Positions 19,478-27,715 of a stretch of 64,000 bases of DNA are shown here, in pieces. Source of the stretch: Pseudodesulfovibrio portus (lineage in GTDB: Bacteria; Desulfobacterota; Desulfovibrionia; Desulfovibrionales; Desulfovibrionaceae). A program made the position numbers and the translations under genes. The notes beneath the pieces are model-generated. The model ran no database searches. It was given only the letters and a program-made list of their open reading frames with translations, and had not been told where the DNA came from. The stretch spans positions 2,501 through 66,500 of the forward strand of contig NZ_AP026708.1 in NCBI RefSeq assembly GCF_026000375.1. The letters are read 5' to 3'. Numbering within the stretch: the first letter of the stretch is position 1; each line of letters opens with the position of its first letter.

Positions 19478-20059
19478 ATGAAAAAGGACCTCTTCAATCT
19501 TCCCAACTGTCTGACCATGGCCCGCATCCTGGCCGCGCCCGTTATCGTCTTTCTGCTCTACCTGGAGATGTGGTACCGGTTCCAGTGGGGCTCCTATATG
19601 GCCTTCGGCCTTTATTTCGTGGCTTCGGTCACGGACTATTTCGACGGCGTGATAGCCCGGAAGCAGAACCTCATCACCAGCCTTGGCAAGTTCCTTGATC
19701 CCCTGGCGGACAAGCTGCTCATCGGCTCCCTGCTGATCATGCTGGTCAAGCTCGGCGACGGCTGGGGCGTTCCCGCCTGGGTGGTGATCATCATCATCGG
19801 TCGTGAACTGGCCGTCACGGGAATGCGGGCCATCGCCGCCGAGATGGGCGAGGTGGTCGCCGCCGACAAGTTGGGCAAGGCCAAGACCATGGCTCAGTCC
19901 CTGGCCGTTGGTTTTCTGATCTTCCACTACCCGTTCTTCGGCTGGGACCCGCGTCCCACGGGCAGGGTGTTGCTCTATTTCGCGCTGGTCCTGACCGTGG
20001 TTTCCGGCGGTCACTATCTCTACAACTTCTACAAGAAGTGGATCAGCGTCTCGGAATAG
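19478..20059 (+). CDS. pgsA: CDP-diacylglycerol--glycerol-3-phosphate 3-phosphatidyltransferase
   Basis: 193 residues, integral membrane. It makes phosphatidylglycerol phosphate, first step toward PG and cardiolipin. The CDP-alcohol phosphotransferase motif D-G-x2-A-R-x8-G-x3-D-x3-D is complete (DYFDGVIARKQ, then GKFLDPLADK at residues ~52-80). The N-terminus NLPNCLTMARILAAPVIVF is typical. It ends the pcm-DUF368-mrp-pgsA run and is followed by a terminator. Confidence 0.95.
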   Translation: MKKDLFNLPNCLTMARILAAPVIVFLLYLEMWYRFQWGSYMAFGLYFVASVTDYFDGVIARKQNLITSLGKFLDPLADKLLIGSLLIMLVKLGDGWGVPAWVVIIIIGRELAVTGMRAIAAEMGEVVAADKLGKAKTMAQSLAVGFLIFHYPFFGWDPRPTGRVLLYFALVLTVVSGGHYLYNFYKKWISVSE

Positions 20060-20072
20060 GGCGGTCGACAGG

Positions 20073-20099
20073 AAGATGTGCCTCCCGAAACATCTTTTT
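20073..20099 (+). terminator. intrinsic terminator after pgsA
   Basis: AAGATGT and ACATCTT form a 7-bp stem around a ten-base loop, followed by TTT. Confidence 0.7.
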
Positions 20100-20106
20100 G
20101 CGAATC

Positions 20107-20131
20107 TTCTAGAAAATATTGAGAGAAAATC
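20107..20131 (+). promoter_or_regulatory. CTAGAAAA element, copy 3
   Basis: CTAGAAAATAT starts at 20109 and TGAGAGAAAAT 11 bases later. It is 98 bases before the start codon at 20207, almost the same distance as copy 1 from its gene (99 bases). No clear -35/-10 pair was seen downstream. Confidence 0.5.
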
Positions 20132-20206
20132 TCACCGTAACCGAACATTGCCATGTAACCGTTTGTGACTGTTGAATAAAATCAATGGTGACAGAGGGGT
20201 TGTTAC

Positions 20207-20575
20207 ATGGTAGACTTACGCATTGCTCAATCTGTGCATTTACTTGGAAAAAAGGGCGACAACCCCGTGGTTGTCACCGAAAAAACGGGTTCCTTCATGG
20301 CAGATTCCGATTCGGTGAAACACCTTGTCCGCATAACCAATTGTCTCCAGACCATTCTGGACCTCGAGTCCCAGCTGGAAAAGCTGGAGCACGGCAATTC
20401 CCTTCTGGATGAATTCGCCGTGCTCAAGTCGTTTCTGGAGAAGATCGACAAGGTGGAGCTGAGCGAGAGGGACGTGGAGCGTATCGAGAAGGCCACGTCC
20501 AATTTCCTCAAGGAGCTTGAGGGGCCCCTGAACCGGCAGGCGGGCCGCAAAAAAGCGGGCCGCAGGCTGCAGTAA
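20207..20575 (+). CDS. Small conserved protein of unknown function, helical C-terminus
   Basis: 122 residues, no membrane segment. An N-terminal stretch of about 35 residues is followed by a predicted long helical region (VKHLVRITNCLQTILDLES on), probably a coiled coil, and a basic tail. Not recognised. GAGGGG seven bases before ATG supports the start. The ftsB-like gene starts three bases after its stop, so a link with cell division is possible but only inferred from position. A CTAGAAAA element lies upstream. Confidence 0.75.
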   Translation: MVDLRIAQSVHLLGKKGDNPVVVTEKTGSFMADSDSVKHLVRITNCLQTILDLESQLEKLEHGNSLLDEFAVLKSFLEKIDKVELSERDVERIEKATSNFLKELEGPLNRQAGRKKAGRRLQ

Positions 20576-20578
20576 GCG

Positions 20579-20893
20579 ATGCGTGGACGACTGGTACTGA
20601 TTGCGCTGCTTCTGGCCATCAACCTCATTCTGCTTTTCCGGCTGGTGTGGAGCGACCAGGGGGTGTTCGCCTATCTCGAGCTCAAGGAACGGTACGACGC
20701 CCTGAACCGTAAGGTCGAGGCCGTGGACGCCGAAAGCCTGGATTTGAGCCAGGAAATCCGCAAGCTCAAGTCGGATAGGGGATACCAGGAAAAGGTTGTC
20801 CGTGAGCGTATGAATTTTGTGAAAAAGGACGAACTGTTGTATATATTCCCGGATGAGAATGCCAAACCCGGTGGAGAAGGCGCAGATGAGTGA
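20579..20893 (+). CDS. ftsB: FtsB/DivIC-family septum formation protein
   Basis: 104 residues, usual for FtsB. One N-terminal membrane helix (residues ~4-24, VLIALLLAINLILLFRLVW) is followed by a leucine-zipper-like coiled coil (residues ~33-68) and the family C-terminal pattern VVRERMNFVKKDELLYIFP. FtsB bridges FtsL and FtsQ in the divisome. It starts three bases after the preceding gene, and its last bases overlap the TPR gene. Assignment rests on topology plus the conserved tail. Confidence 0.88.
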   Translation: MRGRLVLIALLLAINLILLFRLVWSDQGVFAYLELKERYDALNRKVEAVDAESLDLSQEIRKLKSDRGYQEKVVRERMNFVKKDELLYIFPDENAKPGGEGADE

Positions 20894-21671
20894 GAAAATT
20901 GAGTGGTATCAAGAAGTTCTCTCCTTGGAGCCCGGTTCAAGGGTGTTTTTCCCTTTGGCCAAGTTGTTCGTCGAGAATGGCCGGCCCGAAGATGCGGTAA
21001 AGACCCTGTTGCAAGGGCTGGATCGCCACCCCGACTATCTTGAGGCACGCATGCTTCTGGTGGAACTGCTCACCGAACTCGAGCGGGAGGAAGAGGTCCA
21101 CGAGCAGCTTTCCCGGGTCATAAACCCCCTTCAGGATTATCCGGCGTTCTGGCGCGGCTGGGCTCGCAGCCTGCCCCCCGAACAGCGGGACCTTGCCGTT
21201 TTTCTCATGCTGGTTTCTTCCAATCTTTCCGGCGATACCATCAAATGGACCGACGTGGTTTTCGAGGGCATAGGCACCCTGGCCGACAGGCTGGTGGGAG
21301 CGCCGTTGCCGCCGCCGTGCGAGTCCAAGCCGTTCAGCCTGCCCAAGGTGGAAAGAACCGTCCCGGAGGGTGCCGGGACATTCCGTGCAAACGCCGGTTC
21401 CTTCCGCACCAAGACCATGGCCGACCTGTTGGCCTCCCAGGGTGATGTGGACGGCGCCCTTGAAATCTACCGCGAATTGTTGCAATCATCCCTTTCCGAC
21501 GATCGGCGGGCCGAGTTGCAGGAACGGATCGTGCAATTGGAACGGGATCGGCAAAACGGTTCCGGTCCGGGCGTTGAGCCCGGTGATGCGTTCAGCGTCC
21601 ATGCCAAGAACCGATTGATCAGCACCCTTGAGACACTGGCCTCCCGTTTCGAAGCCAGGGTGCAGGGATAA
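20886..21671 (+). CDS. TPR-repeat protein
   Basis: 261 residues, no signal peptide. The N-terminal ~90 residues hold two to three tetratricopeptide-like helix pairs (SRVFFPLAKLFVENGRPEDA, then LLQGLDRHPDYLEARMLLVE). A proline-rich middle follows, and a further TPR-like unit (TMADLLASQGDVDGALEIYR) near 180-200. TPRs mediate protein contacts; partners are not known. ATG 20886 overlaps the end of ftsB by eight bases, indicating translational coupling. Confidence 0.82.
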   Translation: MSEKIEWYQEVLSLEPGSRVFFPLAKLFVENGRPEDAVKTLLQGLDRHPDYLEARMLLVELLTELEREEEVHEQLSRVINPLQDYPAFWRGWARSLPPEQRDLAVFLMLVSSNLSGDTIKWTDVVFEGIGTLADRLVGAPLPPPCESKPFSLPKVERTVPEGAGTFRANAGSFRTKTMADLLASQGDVDGALEIYRELLQSSLSDDRRAELQERIVQLERDRQNGSGPGVEPGDAFSVHAKNRLISTLETLASRFEARVQG

Positions 21672-21740
21672 CACAACCCGAAAGGTAGGCATCCCGGGTC
21701 GCAAGCGGTCCGGGACGGTCACCCATTCAAAGCGGACTCT

Positions 21741-22529
21741 ATGAAGAATATACTTTTGTGCCTGCTGGCCGTGTCGGTCATGCTCGGCGGTTGCAGTTGG
21801 TGGGACACCACGGCGGAAGTGACCAAGGAATCGTGGAACACCACCAAGGATTTCGTTGATCCGCCTCCTGAAATCGATACCGAGGATTATCAGTTCGAGA
21901 ATCCCAACCAGGAAAAACTGGCCAAGCTGATCACGCCCGTGGACGCGCCCCTCATGGAACTGACGCGGTTTGTAGAGAACACGGACACCCTGCCCGGCGT
22001 GGACTGGATGGAGCTTTTGCGCGCCCGTTTCACCTGGGTGAACCGCGTCCTGGTTACGGACGAGGCGGGGACGATCATTGCCATGGTGCCGGAACTGCCC
22101 ATCAAACGGATATCCAAGCCGCTGGTCTTCGAGGGCACCTGGCGGAACATTCATCTCCTCACCGTGGTCGATTATTCCGACCTCGGGCCGGAGTTGTATC
22201 TTGGCCGTCCCTATTTCGAATCCATCGACTTTCGCGGCCTGATTGGTGTAGGGTTTGACCCCCGTAGCCTGCTGCGCAAGAGCCCGCATCCCGAACAGCT
22301 CGTCATCATCCACCCCGGCGGCGGAGTATGGACCCTGGGCGCGGACGTGGACAAGGCAGCGTTGCTCGCCGTGGACTGGAATGATCTGCTCGAGGACAGC
22401 GTGCACGGCGAGATACAGGTGGGCGACCGTTATTATACCTGGCTGACCCGCTATGTGGGCGAGGATCAGTACGTGTACGCCACCGAGAGCGTCGAGCCGG
22501 GACACACCGGGTCCTGGTGGCCTTTCTAG
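21741..22529 (+). CDS. Lipoprotein with possible Cache-like sensor fold
   Basis: 262 residues. A lipoprotein signal (residues 1-18, lipobox LGGC) predicts lipidation at the Cys and export. The mature part begins with a Trp-rich helical linker, then from ~90 shows NRVLVTDEAGTIIAM, later YLGRPYF and GLIGVGFDPRSLL, features that recall Cache/PDC periplasmic sensor domains, though none of the usual kinase or MCP partners is fused. Function unknown. The 69-base gap before it contains a GC hairpin without T-run. Confidence 0.7.
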   Translation: MKNILLCLLAVSVMLGGCSWWDTTAEVTKESWNTTKDFVDPPPEIDTEDYQFENPNQEKLAKLITPVDAPLMELTRFVENTDTLPGVDWMELLRARFTWVNRVLVTDEAGTIIAMVPELPIKRISKPLVFEGTWRNIHLLTVVDYSDLGPELYLGRPYFESIDFRGLIGVGFDPRSLLRKSPHPEQLVIIHPGGGVWTLGADVDKAALLAVDWNDLLEDSVHGEIQVGDRYYTWLTRYVGEDQYVYATESVEPGHTGSWWPF

Positions 22530-22555
22530 CGATAAAAGGATTTGGGGAATAGATC

Positions 22556-23587
22556 ATGGCACAACAGGTTACGGTTACGGAGCACATTCTGCTGCACCAG
22601 AAGATGGTGCCCGGCGCCACAGGACAGTTCACCCGGCTGTTCAACGAGCTGGTCCTTTCGGCCAAGATCATCGGTCGTGCCGTGAACAAGGCCGGGCTGG
22701 TGGATGTCCTCGGCTTCACCGGCGAGGTCAACGTACAGGGCGAGGAGGTCAAGAAACTCGACGAGTACGCCAACCGCATCCTCATCCACAGGCTGGCCCG
22801 TTCGGGCGTGCTCTGCGCCATGGCCTCGGAGGAGAATGCGGACATCATCGAGGTCCCGGAAAACCTGCCCCGGGGCGAGTACATCATCATCTTCGACCCC
22901 CTGGACGGTTCTTCCAACATCGACGTCAACGTCAACATCGGCACCATTTTTTCCATCTTCAAGCGGCGGTCCGACCCCGAGGCCGCGCTCATGTCCAGCG
23001 ACGTCCTGCAAAAGGGCAGTGAACAGGTGGCCGCAGGATATGTGCTCTACGGCTCGTCCACCATGCTGGTCTTCACCTGCGGGGACGGCGTCCACGGTTT
23101 CACCCATGACCCGAGCGTGGGCGAGTTCATTCTCTCGCATCCCAACATCCGCATTCCCGAGCAGGGCAAGATTTATTCCGTGAACGAAGGCTACGAGCGG
23201 TACTGGGATCGCGACACCAAGAAAGCCCTGGCCTATTTCAAGTCGCCCAAGAACGCCCTGCGCAAGCCCTACAGCGGCCGCTACATCGGCTCGCTGGTGG
23301 CCGACTTTCATCGCAATCTGCTGTACGGGGGCATCTTCATGTACCCGGCCGACCTGCGCGACCCCAAGAAGCCCACCGGCAAGCTCAGGCTGACCTGCGA
23401 GTGCAATCCCATGTCGTTCATCGTGGAGCAGGCGGGCGGCATGGCCACCGACGGCCTGAACCGCATTCTGGACATCGAGCCGGAACACCTGCACCAGCGC
23501 GTCCCGTTTTATTGCGGCTCGCTCAACGACGTGCGTATTGTCCAGGAAATCTTCGAGGCCGAGGACCGGCGAAAGAAGAAGAAATAA
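22556..23587 (+). CDS. fbp: Fructose-1,6-bisphosphatase, class I
   Basis: 343 residues. It hydrolyses fructose 1,6-bisphosphate in gluconeogenesis. The metal and substrate motif [13 protein letters not shown] lies near residue 110-125, preceded by ASEEN. The C-terminal FGR/CEC region appears as [17 protein letters not shown]. Length matches FBPase I. The stop codon overlaps the tsaD start (taATG), so the two are translationally coupled. Confidence 0.97.
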   Translation: MAQQVTVTEHILLHQKMVPGATGQFTRLFNELVLSAKIIGRAVNKAGLVDVLGFTGEVNVQGEEVKKLDEYANRILIHRLARSGVLCAMASEENADIIEVPENLPRGEYIIIFDPLDGSSNIDVNVNIGTIFSIFKRRSDPEAALMSSDVLQKGSEQVAAGYVLYGSSTMLVFTCGDGVHGFTHDPSVGEFILSHPNIRIPEQGKIYSVNEGYERYWDRDTKKALAYFKSPKNALRKPYSGRYIGSLVADFHRNLLYGGIFMYPADLRDPKKPTGKLRLTCECNPMSFIVEQAGGMATDGLNRILDIEPEHLHQRVPFYCGSLNDVRIVQEIFEAEDRRKKKK

Positions 23588-24675
23588 TGCTCACCCTGGG
23601 GATCGAGACTTCCTGTGACGAAACGGCCGTGGCCCTGGTGGAGGACGGCTGCCTCAAGGGCGAGAAGCTGGCCACCCAGGTGGACACGCACGCCCTGTTC
23701 GGCGGCGTGGTGCCCGAGATCGCGTCCAGGGAGCATCTGCGCGTCCTGCCCCGGCTCTATCGGGACCTGCTGGACGAAACCGGCACCAGATCGGAAGACA
23801 TCGACGCCGTGGCCGTTGCACGCGGCCCCGGGCTGCTCGGCAGCCTGCTGGTGGGCGTCAGCTTTGCCAAGGGTCTCTGCCTGGCAACGGGCGCTTCCCT
23901 GGTGGGAGTCAACCATCTCTGGGCGCATCTGCTGGCTCCCGGCCTCAAGGAGGAGCTGCGTTTCCCGGCGCTGGGACTGCTCGTTTCCGGCGGTCATACC
24001 CATACCTACCTGATCAAGTCGCCCACCGAATTCGAGTTGTTGGGGCGGACCCTGGATGACGCCGCCGGAGAGGCCTTTGACAAGGTGGCGAAGCTCTTGA
24101 ATTTTCCTTATCCCGGAGGGCGGTTCATCGATGACCTGTCCCGGGAGGCGGACCCGGATACGACCCTGTTCCCACGGCCGTACATCGATAATCCCACCCT
24201 GGATTTCAGCTTCAGCGGTCTCAAGACGGCGGTGGCAAATTATGTGGCCGCGCACCCGAAGCTGGTTTTCGAGACCATGGCCGACACGGAGGCCGTGGCC
24301 GGTCTCAAGGGACGCAGAAGGGCTGATCTGGCAACGGTTTGCGCCTCGTTCAACTGGAGTGTGGCCGATACCCTGCGCATCAAGGTGGAGCGGGCCCTGA
24401 AGCAGGCAGGGCCGGTCGAGAGCCTGATCGTCGCCGGGGGCGTGGCCGCCAATTCCATGGTCAGGGAGACGATGAAAACCGTGGCCGGACAAAACGGACT
24501 TGTGTTGACCCTGCCTGATCTGGCATTATGTACTGATAATGGGGCCATGATCGCCTATGCCGGATGGCGGTTGGCGACAGCCGGATGCGAGCACGGGCTG
24601 GACCTCGAAGCCATTCCCCGCGGACGGGTGGTGCCGCTGGATTGGAACCCGCCGCGGAATTGGGGAAAGAAGTGA
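23587..24675 (+). CDS. tsaD: tRNA N6-adenosine threonylcarbamoyltransferase
   Basis: 362 residues. It transfers threonylcarbamoyl to A37 of ANN-decoding tRNAs together with TsaB and TsaE, which are not in the window. ASKHA-type motifs are clear: [13 protein letters not shown] at the N-terminus, the metal-binding H-x3-H in [19 protein letters not shown], and [17 protein letters not shown] overlaps the fbp stop codon by one base. Confidence 0.97.
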   Translation: MLTLGIETSCDETAVALVEDGCLKGEKLATQVDTHALFGGVVPEIASREHLRVLPRLYRDLLDETGTRSEDIDAVAVARGPGLLGSLLVGVSFAKGLCLATGASLVGVNHLWAHLLAPGLKEELRFPALGLLVSGGHTHTYLIKSPTEFELLGRTLDDAAGEAFDKVAKLLNFPYPGGRFIDDLSREADPDTTLFPRPYIDNPTLDFSFSGLKTAVANYVAAHPKLVFETMADTEAVAGLKGRRRADLATVCASFNWSVADTLRIKVERALKQAGPVESLIVAGGVAANSMVRETMKTVAGQNGLVLTLPDLALCTDNGAMIAYAGWRLATAGCEHGLDLEAIPRGRVVPLDWNPPRNWGKK

Positions 24676-24692
24676 TATTTTCAGCCATTTCC

Positions 24693-24722
24693 TTGACAGC
24701 GGGGTGGATGGAATCATATTTT
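24693..24722 (+). promoter_or_regulatory. sigma-70 promoter of trxA-trxB
   Basis: Perfect TTGACA at 24693-24698 and TATTTT at 24717-24722 with an 18-base spacer (or ATATTT at 17). It lies in the 146-base gap between tsaD and trxA. Confidence 0.65.
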
Positions 24723-24821
24723 ATGGAAATTGTGAAAACGACTGCGGTTGGCCCCTGATCCCGGAGCCGCCGGGGCATAACGAATATGACGGCTGCGAGC
24801 CGAGAAAAAAAGGAGAATTCC

Positions 24822-25142
24822 ATGGCGAATCAGATTACAGACGGCACTTTCGAACAGGATGTTTTGCAGAGCGACGTTCCTGTCCTTATCGACTTCTGGG
24901 CTCCCTGGTGTGGCCCCTGCCGTGCCATGGGTCCGGTCATCGACGAACTGGCCGAGGAGTTCGAGGGCCAGGTCAAGATCGTCAAGATGAACGTTGACGA
25001 GAACTCCGCCACTCCCGGCAAATACGGCATCCGCGCCATCCCGACCCTGATTCTCTTCAAGGACGGCGAAGTCGTCGACCAGTCCACCGGTGCGGTCTCC
25101 AAGTCCAGCATCAAGGAAATGATCACCAAGAAGGCGCTGTAA
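24822..25142 (+). CDS. trxA: Thioredoxin
   Basis: 106 residues, the standard length. The redox-active WCGPC motif is in [14 protein letters not shown] (residues ~28-41), with the cis-proline loop [11 protein letters not shown] and C-terminal GAVSKSSI. It reduces cytoplasmic disulfides using TrxB, encoded four bases downstream. ATG 24822 is preferred over an upstream in-frame codon because AGGAG lies six bases or so before it. Confidence 0.98.
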   Translation: MANQITDGTFEQDVLQSDVPVLIDFWAPWCGPCRAMGPVIDELAEEFEGQVKIVKMNVDENSATPGKYGIRAIPTLILFKDGEVVDQSTGAVSKSSIKEMITKKAL

Positions 25143-25146
25143 TTTT

Positions 25147-26067
25147 ATGAAATCTTATGACGCCGTAGTCATAGGGGGCGGCCCGGCAGGAATGACGGCT
25201 GCCCTTTATCTTTTACGGGCGGGCGTAAAAACCGCCATGATCGAGAAGCTTGCTCCCGGCGGTCAGGTTCTGATGACTTCGGAGATCGAGAACTATCCGG
25301 GGTTCCCCAAGGGACTTCAGGGGTGGGAGCTTGCGGACAAGTTCGCCAACCATCTCGAGGACTACGACCTGGAGCGCATCAACGACGAAGTGCGTTCCAT
25401 CGAGGTCGGCTCTCCCCATCACACCATCGTGGTGGGAGAGGAAAACGTTCAGGCCAAGACCATCATCCTGGCCACCGGTTCACGCTACCGCAAGCTCGGC
25501 GTGCCCGGCGAGGAGAGGCTGTTGGGACGGGGCGTTTCCTATTGCGCCCTGTGCGACGGTAATTTCTTCCGTGACCGGGACGTGGCCGTTGTCGGCGGCG
25601 GGAATTCCGCCCTGGAAGAGGCCTTGTACCTGGCGCGGCTGGTGAACAAGGTTTATCTCATCCATCGTCGCGATGATTTCCGGGGGCTGGTCTGCTACCA
25701 GAACAAGTGCTCCACCCATGAAAAGATCGAAATCATCCGCAGCACGGTGGTGGAGGAAATCCAGGGCGAGGCCGATGTCGAGACCCTGGCCCTCAAAAAT
25801 GTCGCCACCGGCGATACGTCGCAGCTCAAGGTGGACGGCGCGTTCATTTTTGTCGGCTTCGAGCCGATCATGGACTTCGTGCCGGATGATATCCACAAGG
25901 AAAAAAACGGTATCGTCACCGACGTGGAAATGGGCACCAATGTGCCGGGCATCTTTGCCGCCGGAGACATCCGGGCCAAGCAGTGCCGTCAGGTCGCGTC
26001 CGCCGTGGGCGACGGGGCCACCGCCGCCACCGCCGCTTTTTCATATCTCGAACAGCTGGACGTTTAG
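25147..26067 (+). CDS. trxB: Thioredoxin reductase
   Basis: 306 residues. An FAD/NAD(P)H flavoenzyme of the low-molecular-weight type. The FAD site is VVIGGGPAGMTAALYLLRAG at the N-terminus, the redox pair is CALC (YCALCDGNFFRDRDV, ~residues 132-146), the nucleotide site is VVGGGNSALEEALYL, and GIFAAGDIRAKQCRQ closes the FAD domain. Directly follows trxA in an operon. The redox pair has Leu where many enzymes have Thr or Val. Confidence 0.97.
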   Translation: MKSYDAVVIGGGPAGMTAALYLLRAGVKTAMIEKLAPGGQVLMTSEIENYPGFPKGLQGWELADKFANHLEDYDLERINDEVRSIEVGSPHHTIVVGEENVQAKTIILATGSRYRKLGVPGEERLLGRGVSYCALCDGNFFRDRDVAVVGGGNSALEEALYLARLVNKVYLIHRRDDFRGLVCYQNKCSTHEKIEIIRSTVVEEIQGEADVETLALKNVATGDTSQLKVDGAFIFVGFEPIMDFVPDDIHKEKNGIVTDVEMGTNVPGIFAAGDIRAKQCRQVASAVGDGATAATAAFSYLEQLDV

Positions 26068-26075
26068 GAGTGCCC

Positions 26076-26804
26076 ATGCGTCGCATAGTGGTTCCCGTCC
26101 TGGCCGTTGTTCTCCTGTCCCTGTCGGGATGCATGTGGATCGATAATTATTTCCTTCCTCCGCCCGAGGACACCGCCCAGGAATTGTTTGAAGCGGGCAT
26201 GGATGCCATGGGCGACAAGGAATACGATGACGCCCAGGAATACTTCTCCAAGCTCAAGGACCGATTCCCGTTCAGCCCCTTCGCCATGAAGGGCGAGCTG
26301 GCTCTCGGTGATGCGTATTTCCTTGACGAGGAGTACCTGCTGGCCCTCGAAGCCTACAAGGAATTCGAGGCGTTGCATCCGACCAACGATGAAATCCCCT
26401 ACGTTCTCTATCAGATCGCCGGGTCGAACATAAACATGTTCAAGACCATTGATCGTCGTCAGGAGAACATCAACGAGGCCCTGGAGTACCTGTACCGGCT
26501 GGTGGAAACCTATCCGCAGTCCAAGTACGCCGAGGCCGGCAAGGCACAGATCGCCAAGGCAAGACGCATCCTGGCCGAACACGAGGTGTTCATGGCCGAT
26601 TTCTTCTGGCGTACGGAGCAGTATGGCCCCGCATGGCATCGTTACCAGTACGTGGTGGAGAATTTTTCGGAAATCCCCGACTTGCGCGACTACGCCATCC
26701 GGCGGGCCGAGAGTTCCTACTACGAATACCAGAAGAGTCTGTCCGAAGAAGAAAGAGCCCGCCTCCAGGGCAGTTGGCTGCGTTGGCTCAAACAGTGGCT
26801 CTAG
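26076..26804 (+). CDS. bamD: Outer-membrane assembly lipoprotein BamD
   Basis: 242 residues. Lipoprotein signal with lipobox LSGC (residues ~15-18). The mature part is built of TPR-like units characteristic of BamD: AQELFEAGMDAMGDKEYDDA, YFSKLKDRFPFSPFA, and LYQIAGSNINMF. BamD is an essential component of the BAM complex inserting beta-barrel proteins. It lies eight bases after trxB. Confidence 0.93.
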   Translation: MRRIVVPVLAVVLLSLSGCMWIDNYFLPPPEDTAQELFEAGMDAMGDKEYDDAQEYFSKLKDRFPFSPFAMKGELALGDAYFLDEEYLLALEAYKEFEALHPTNDEIPYVLYQIAGSNINMFKTIDRRQENINEALEYLYRLVETYPQSKYAEAGKAQIAKARRILAEHEVFMADFFWRTEQYGPAWHRYQYVVENFSEIPDLRDYAIRRAESSYYEYQKSLSEEERARLQGSWLRWLKQWL

Positions 26805-26837
26805 CTTTGGCCGGCCGCTAACAGCACAGTGTGTCCC

Positions 26838-27713
26838 ATGCAGAAAACCGCGTGCGAATTTCCAGAATGGATCAATGAATTCGTTGTTGACGACGAAGTG
26901 TTCGCGCGTGCCTATGACGCCGTTCCCGACAATCGGCGCGCCCTGCTCAAGACCAATATAGCCCGCCTGTTCGAGTGGTACGGGCCCTCCCGCAGGATTT
27001 CTGGCCGTGAGGCCGTTGCCTGGCGCGGGGGATTTGATTCCGTCCAGTCTTCCGCCCCGGCGGACTATGCCGTGGTGGTGTTTGACGCCAACCTTGCATC
27101 GCCGGCCCGGTTGCTGGCCGGTGTGGTTCCCCCTCTGGCCTGCGGGGTTGAGAATGTGCTCGCCGTTCGTTTGGGTGGGGACGAGTGGCCCGAGCCCCTG
27201 CTGACCGGCCTGGAATTGGCCGGACAGGAACTGGTCACCGACATGAGCCTTGACCGGGTGAAGGGGATGCTGGAAGAAATGGACGCCTCGGGCGCCACCG
27301 GCGTGGTCCTTGGCCTGGAGCTCGGGCAGGGGCTGTTCCGTTCCCTGCGTTTCCCCACGCGAAACATCGATTTCATCTGTCTTGAATGCGATCGCGAAGC
27401 AGTCCTCTGGATGGATACGGACGAACCGTTTGATCTGGACGGGTTGGCTTTCGCGCACCCTGATTTGTCGTTTTCCGTCCACGGGGCCGAGACAGCGCTT
27501 CCGCCCGAAGGCTTCCGTTGCGAGGGAAATGATTTCCAAGACTTCCTGGATTCGATCCCGGAGGTCGCCTATGCGCCCGCATCCCGTGTAGACGAGGTGC
27601 TGGACCGGGCCCGGCTGGTGCTGGGACCGGGACAGGAGGGGTGCTGGGTCTGGCCGCGGCTTCGTCCCGAATCTTTCCAATTCCAATCCACCGCCTGGAC
27701 CATCGGAGCCTGA
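26838..27713 (+). CDS. Conserved protein of unknown function, possible histidinol/aldehyde dehydrogenase-like fold
   Basis: 291 residues, cytoplasmic. Residues ~75-150 ([50 protein letters not shown]) recall the Rossmann-like segment in the histidinol/aldehyde dehydrogenase superfamily, but no catalytic motif can be pointed to. The resemblance is weak and offered only as a lead. ATG 26838 is chosen over GTG 26829; neither has a good ribosome site. Its last bases lie immediately before the EF-G paralogue, whose start is three bases past the stop. Confidence 0.65.
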   Translation: MQKTACEFPEWINEFVVDDEVFARAYDAVPDNRRALLKTNIARLFEWYGPSRRISGREAVAWRGGFDSVQSSAPADYAVVVFDANLASPARLLAGVVPPLACGVENVLAVRLGGDEWPEPLLTGLELAGQELVTDMSLDRVKGMLEEMDASGATGVVLGLELGQGLFRSLRFPTRNIDFICLECDREAVLWMDTDEPFDLDGLAFAHPDLSFSVHGAETALPPEGFRCEGNDFQDFLDSIPEVAYAPASRVDEVLDRARLVLGPGQEGCWVWPRLRPESFQFQSTAWTIGA

Positions 27714-27715
27714 TC

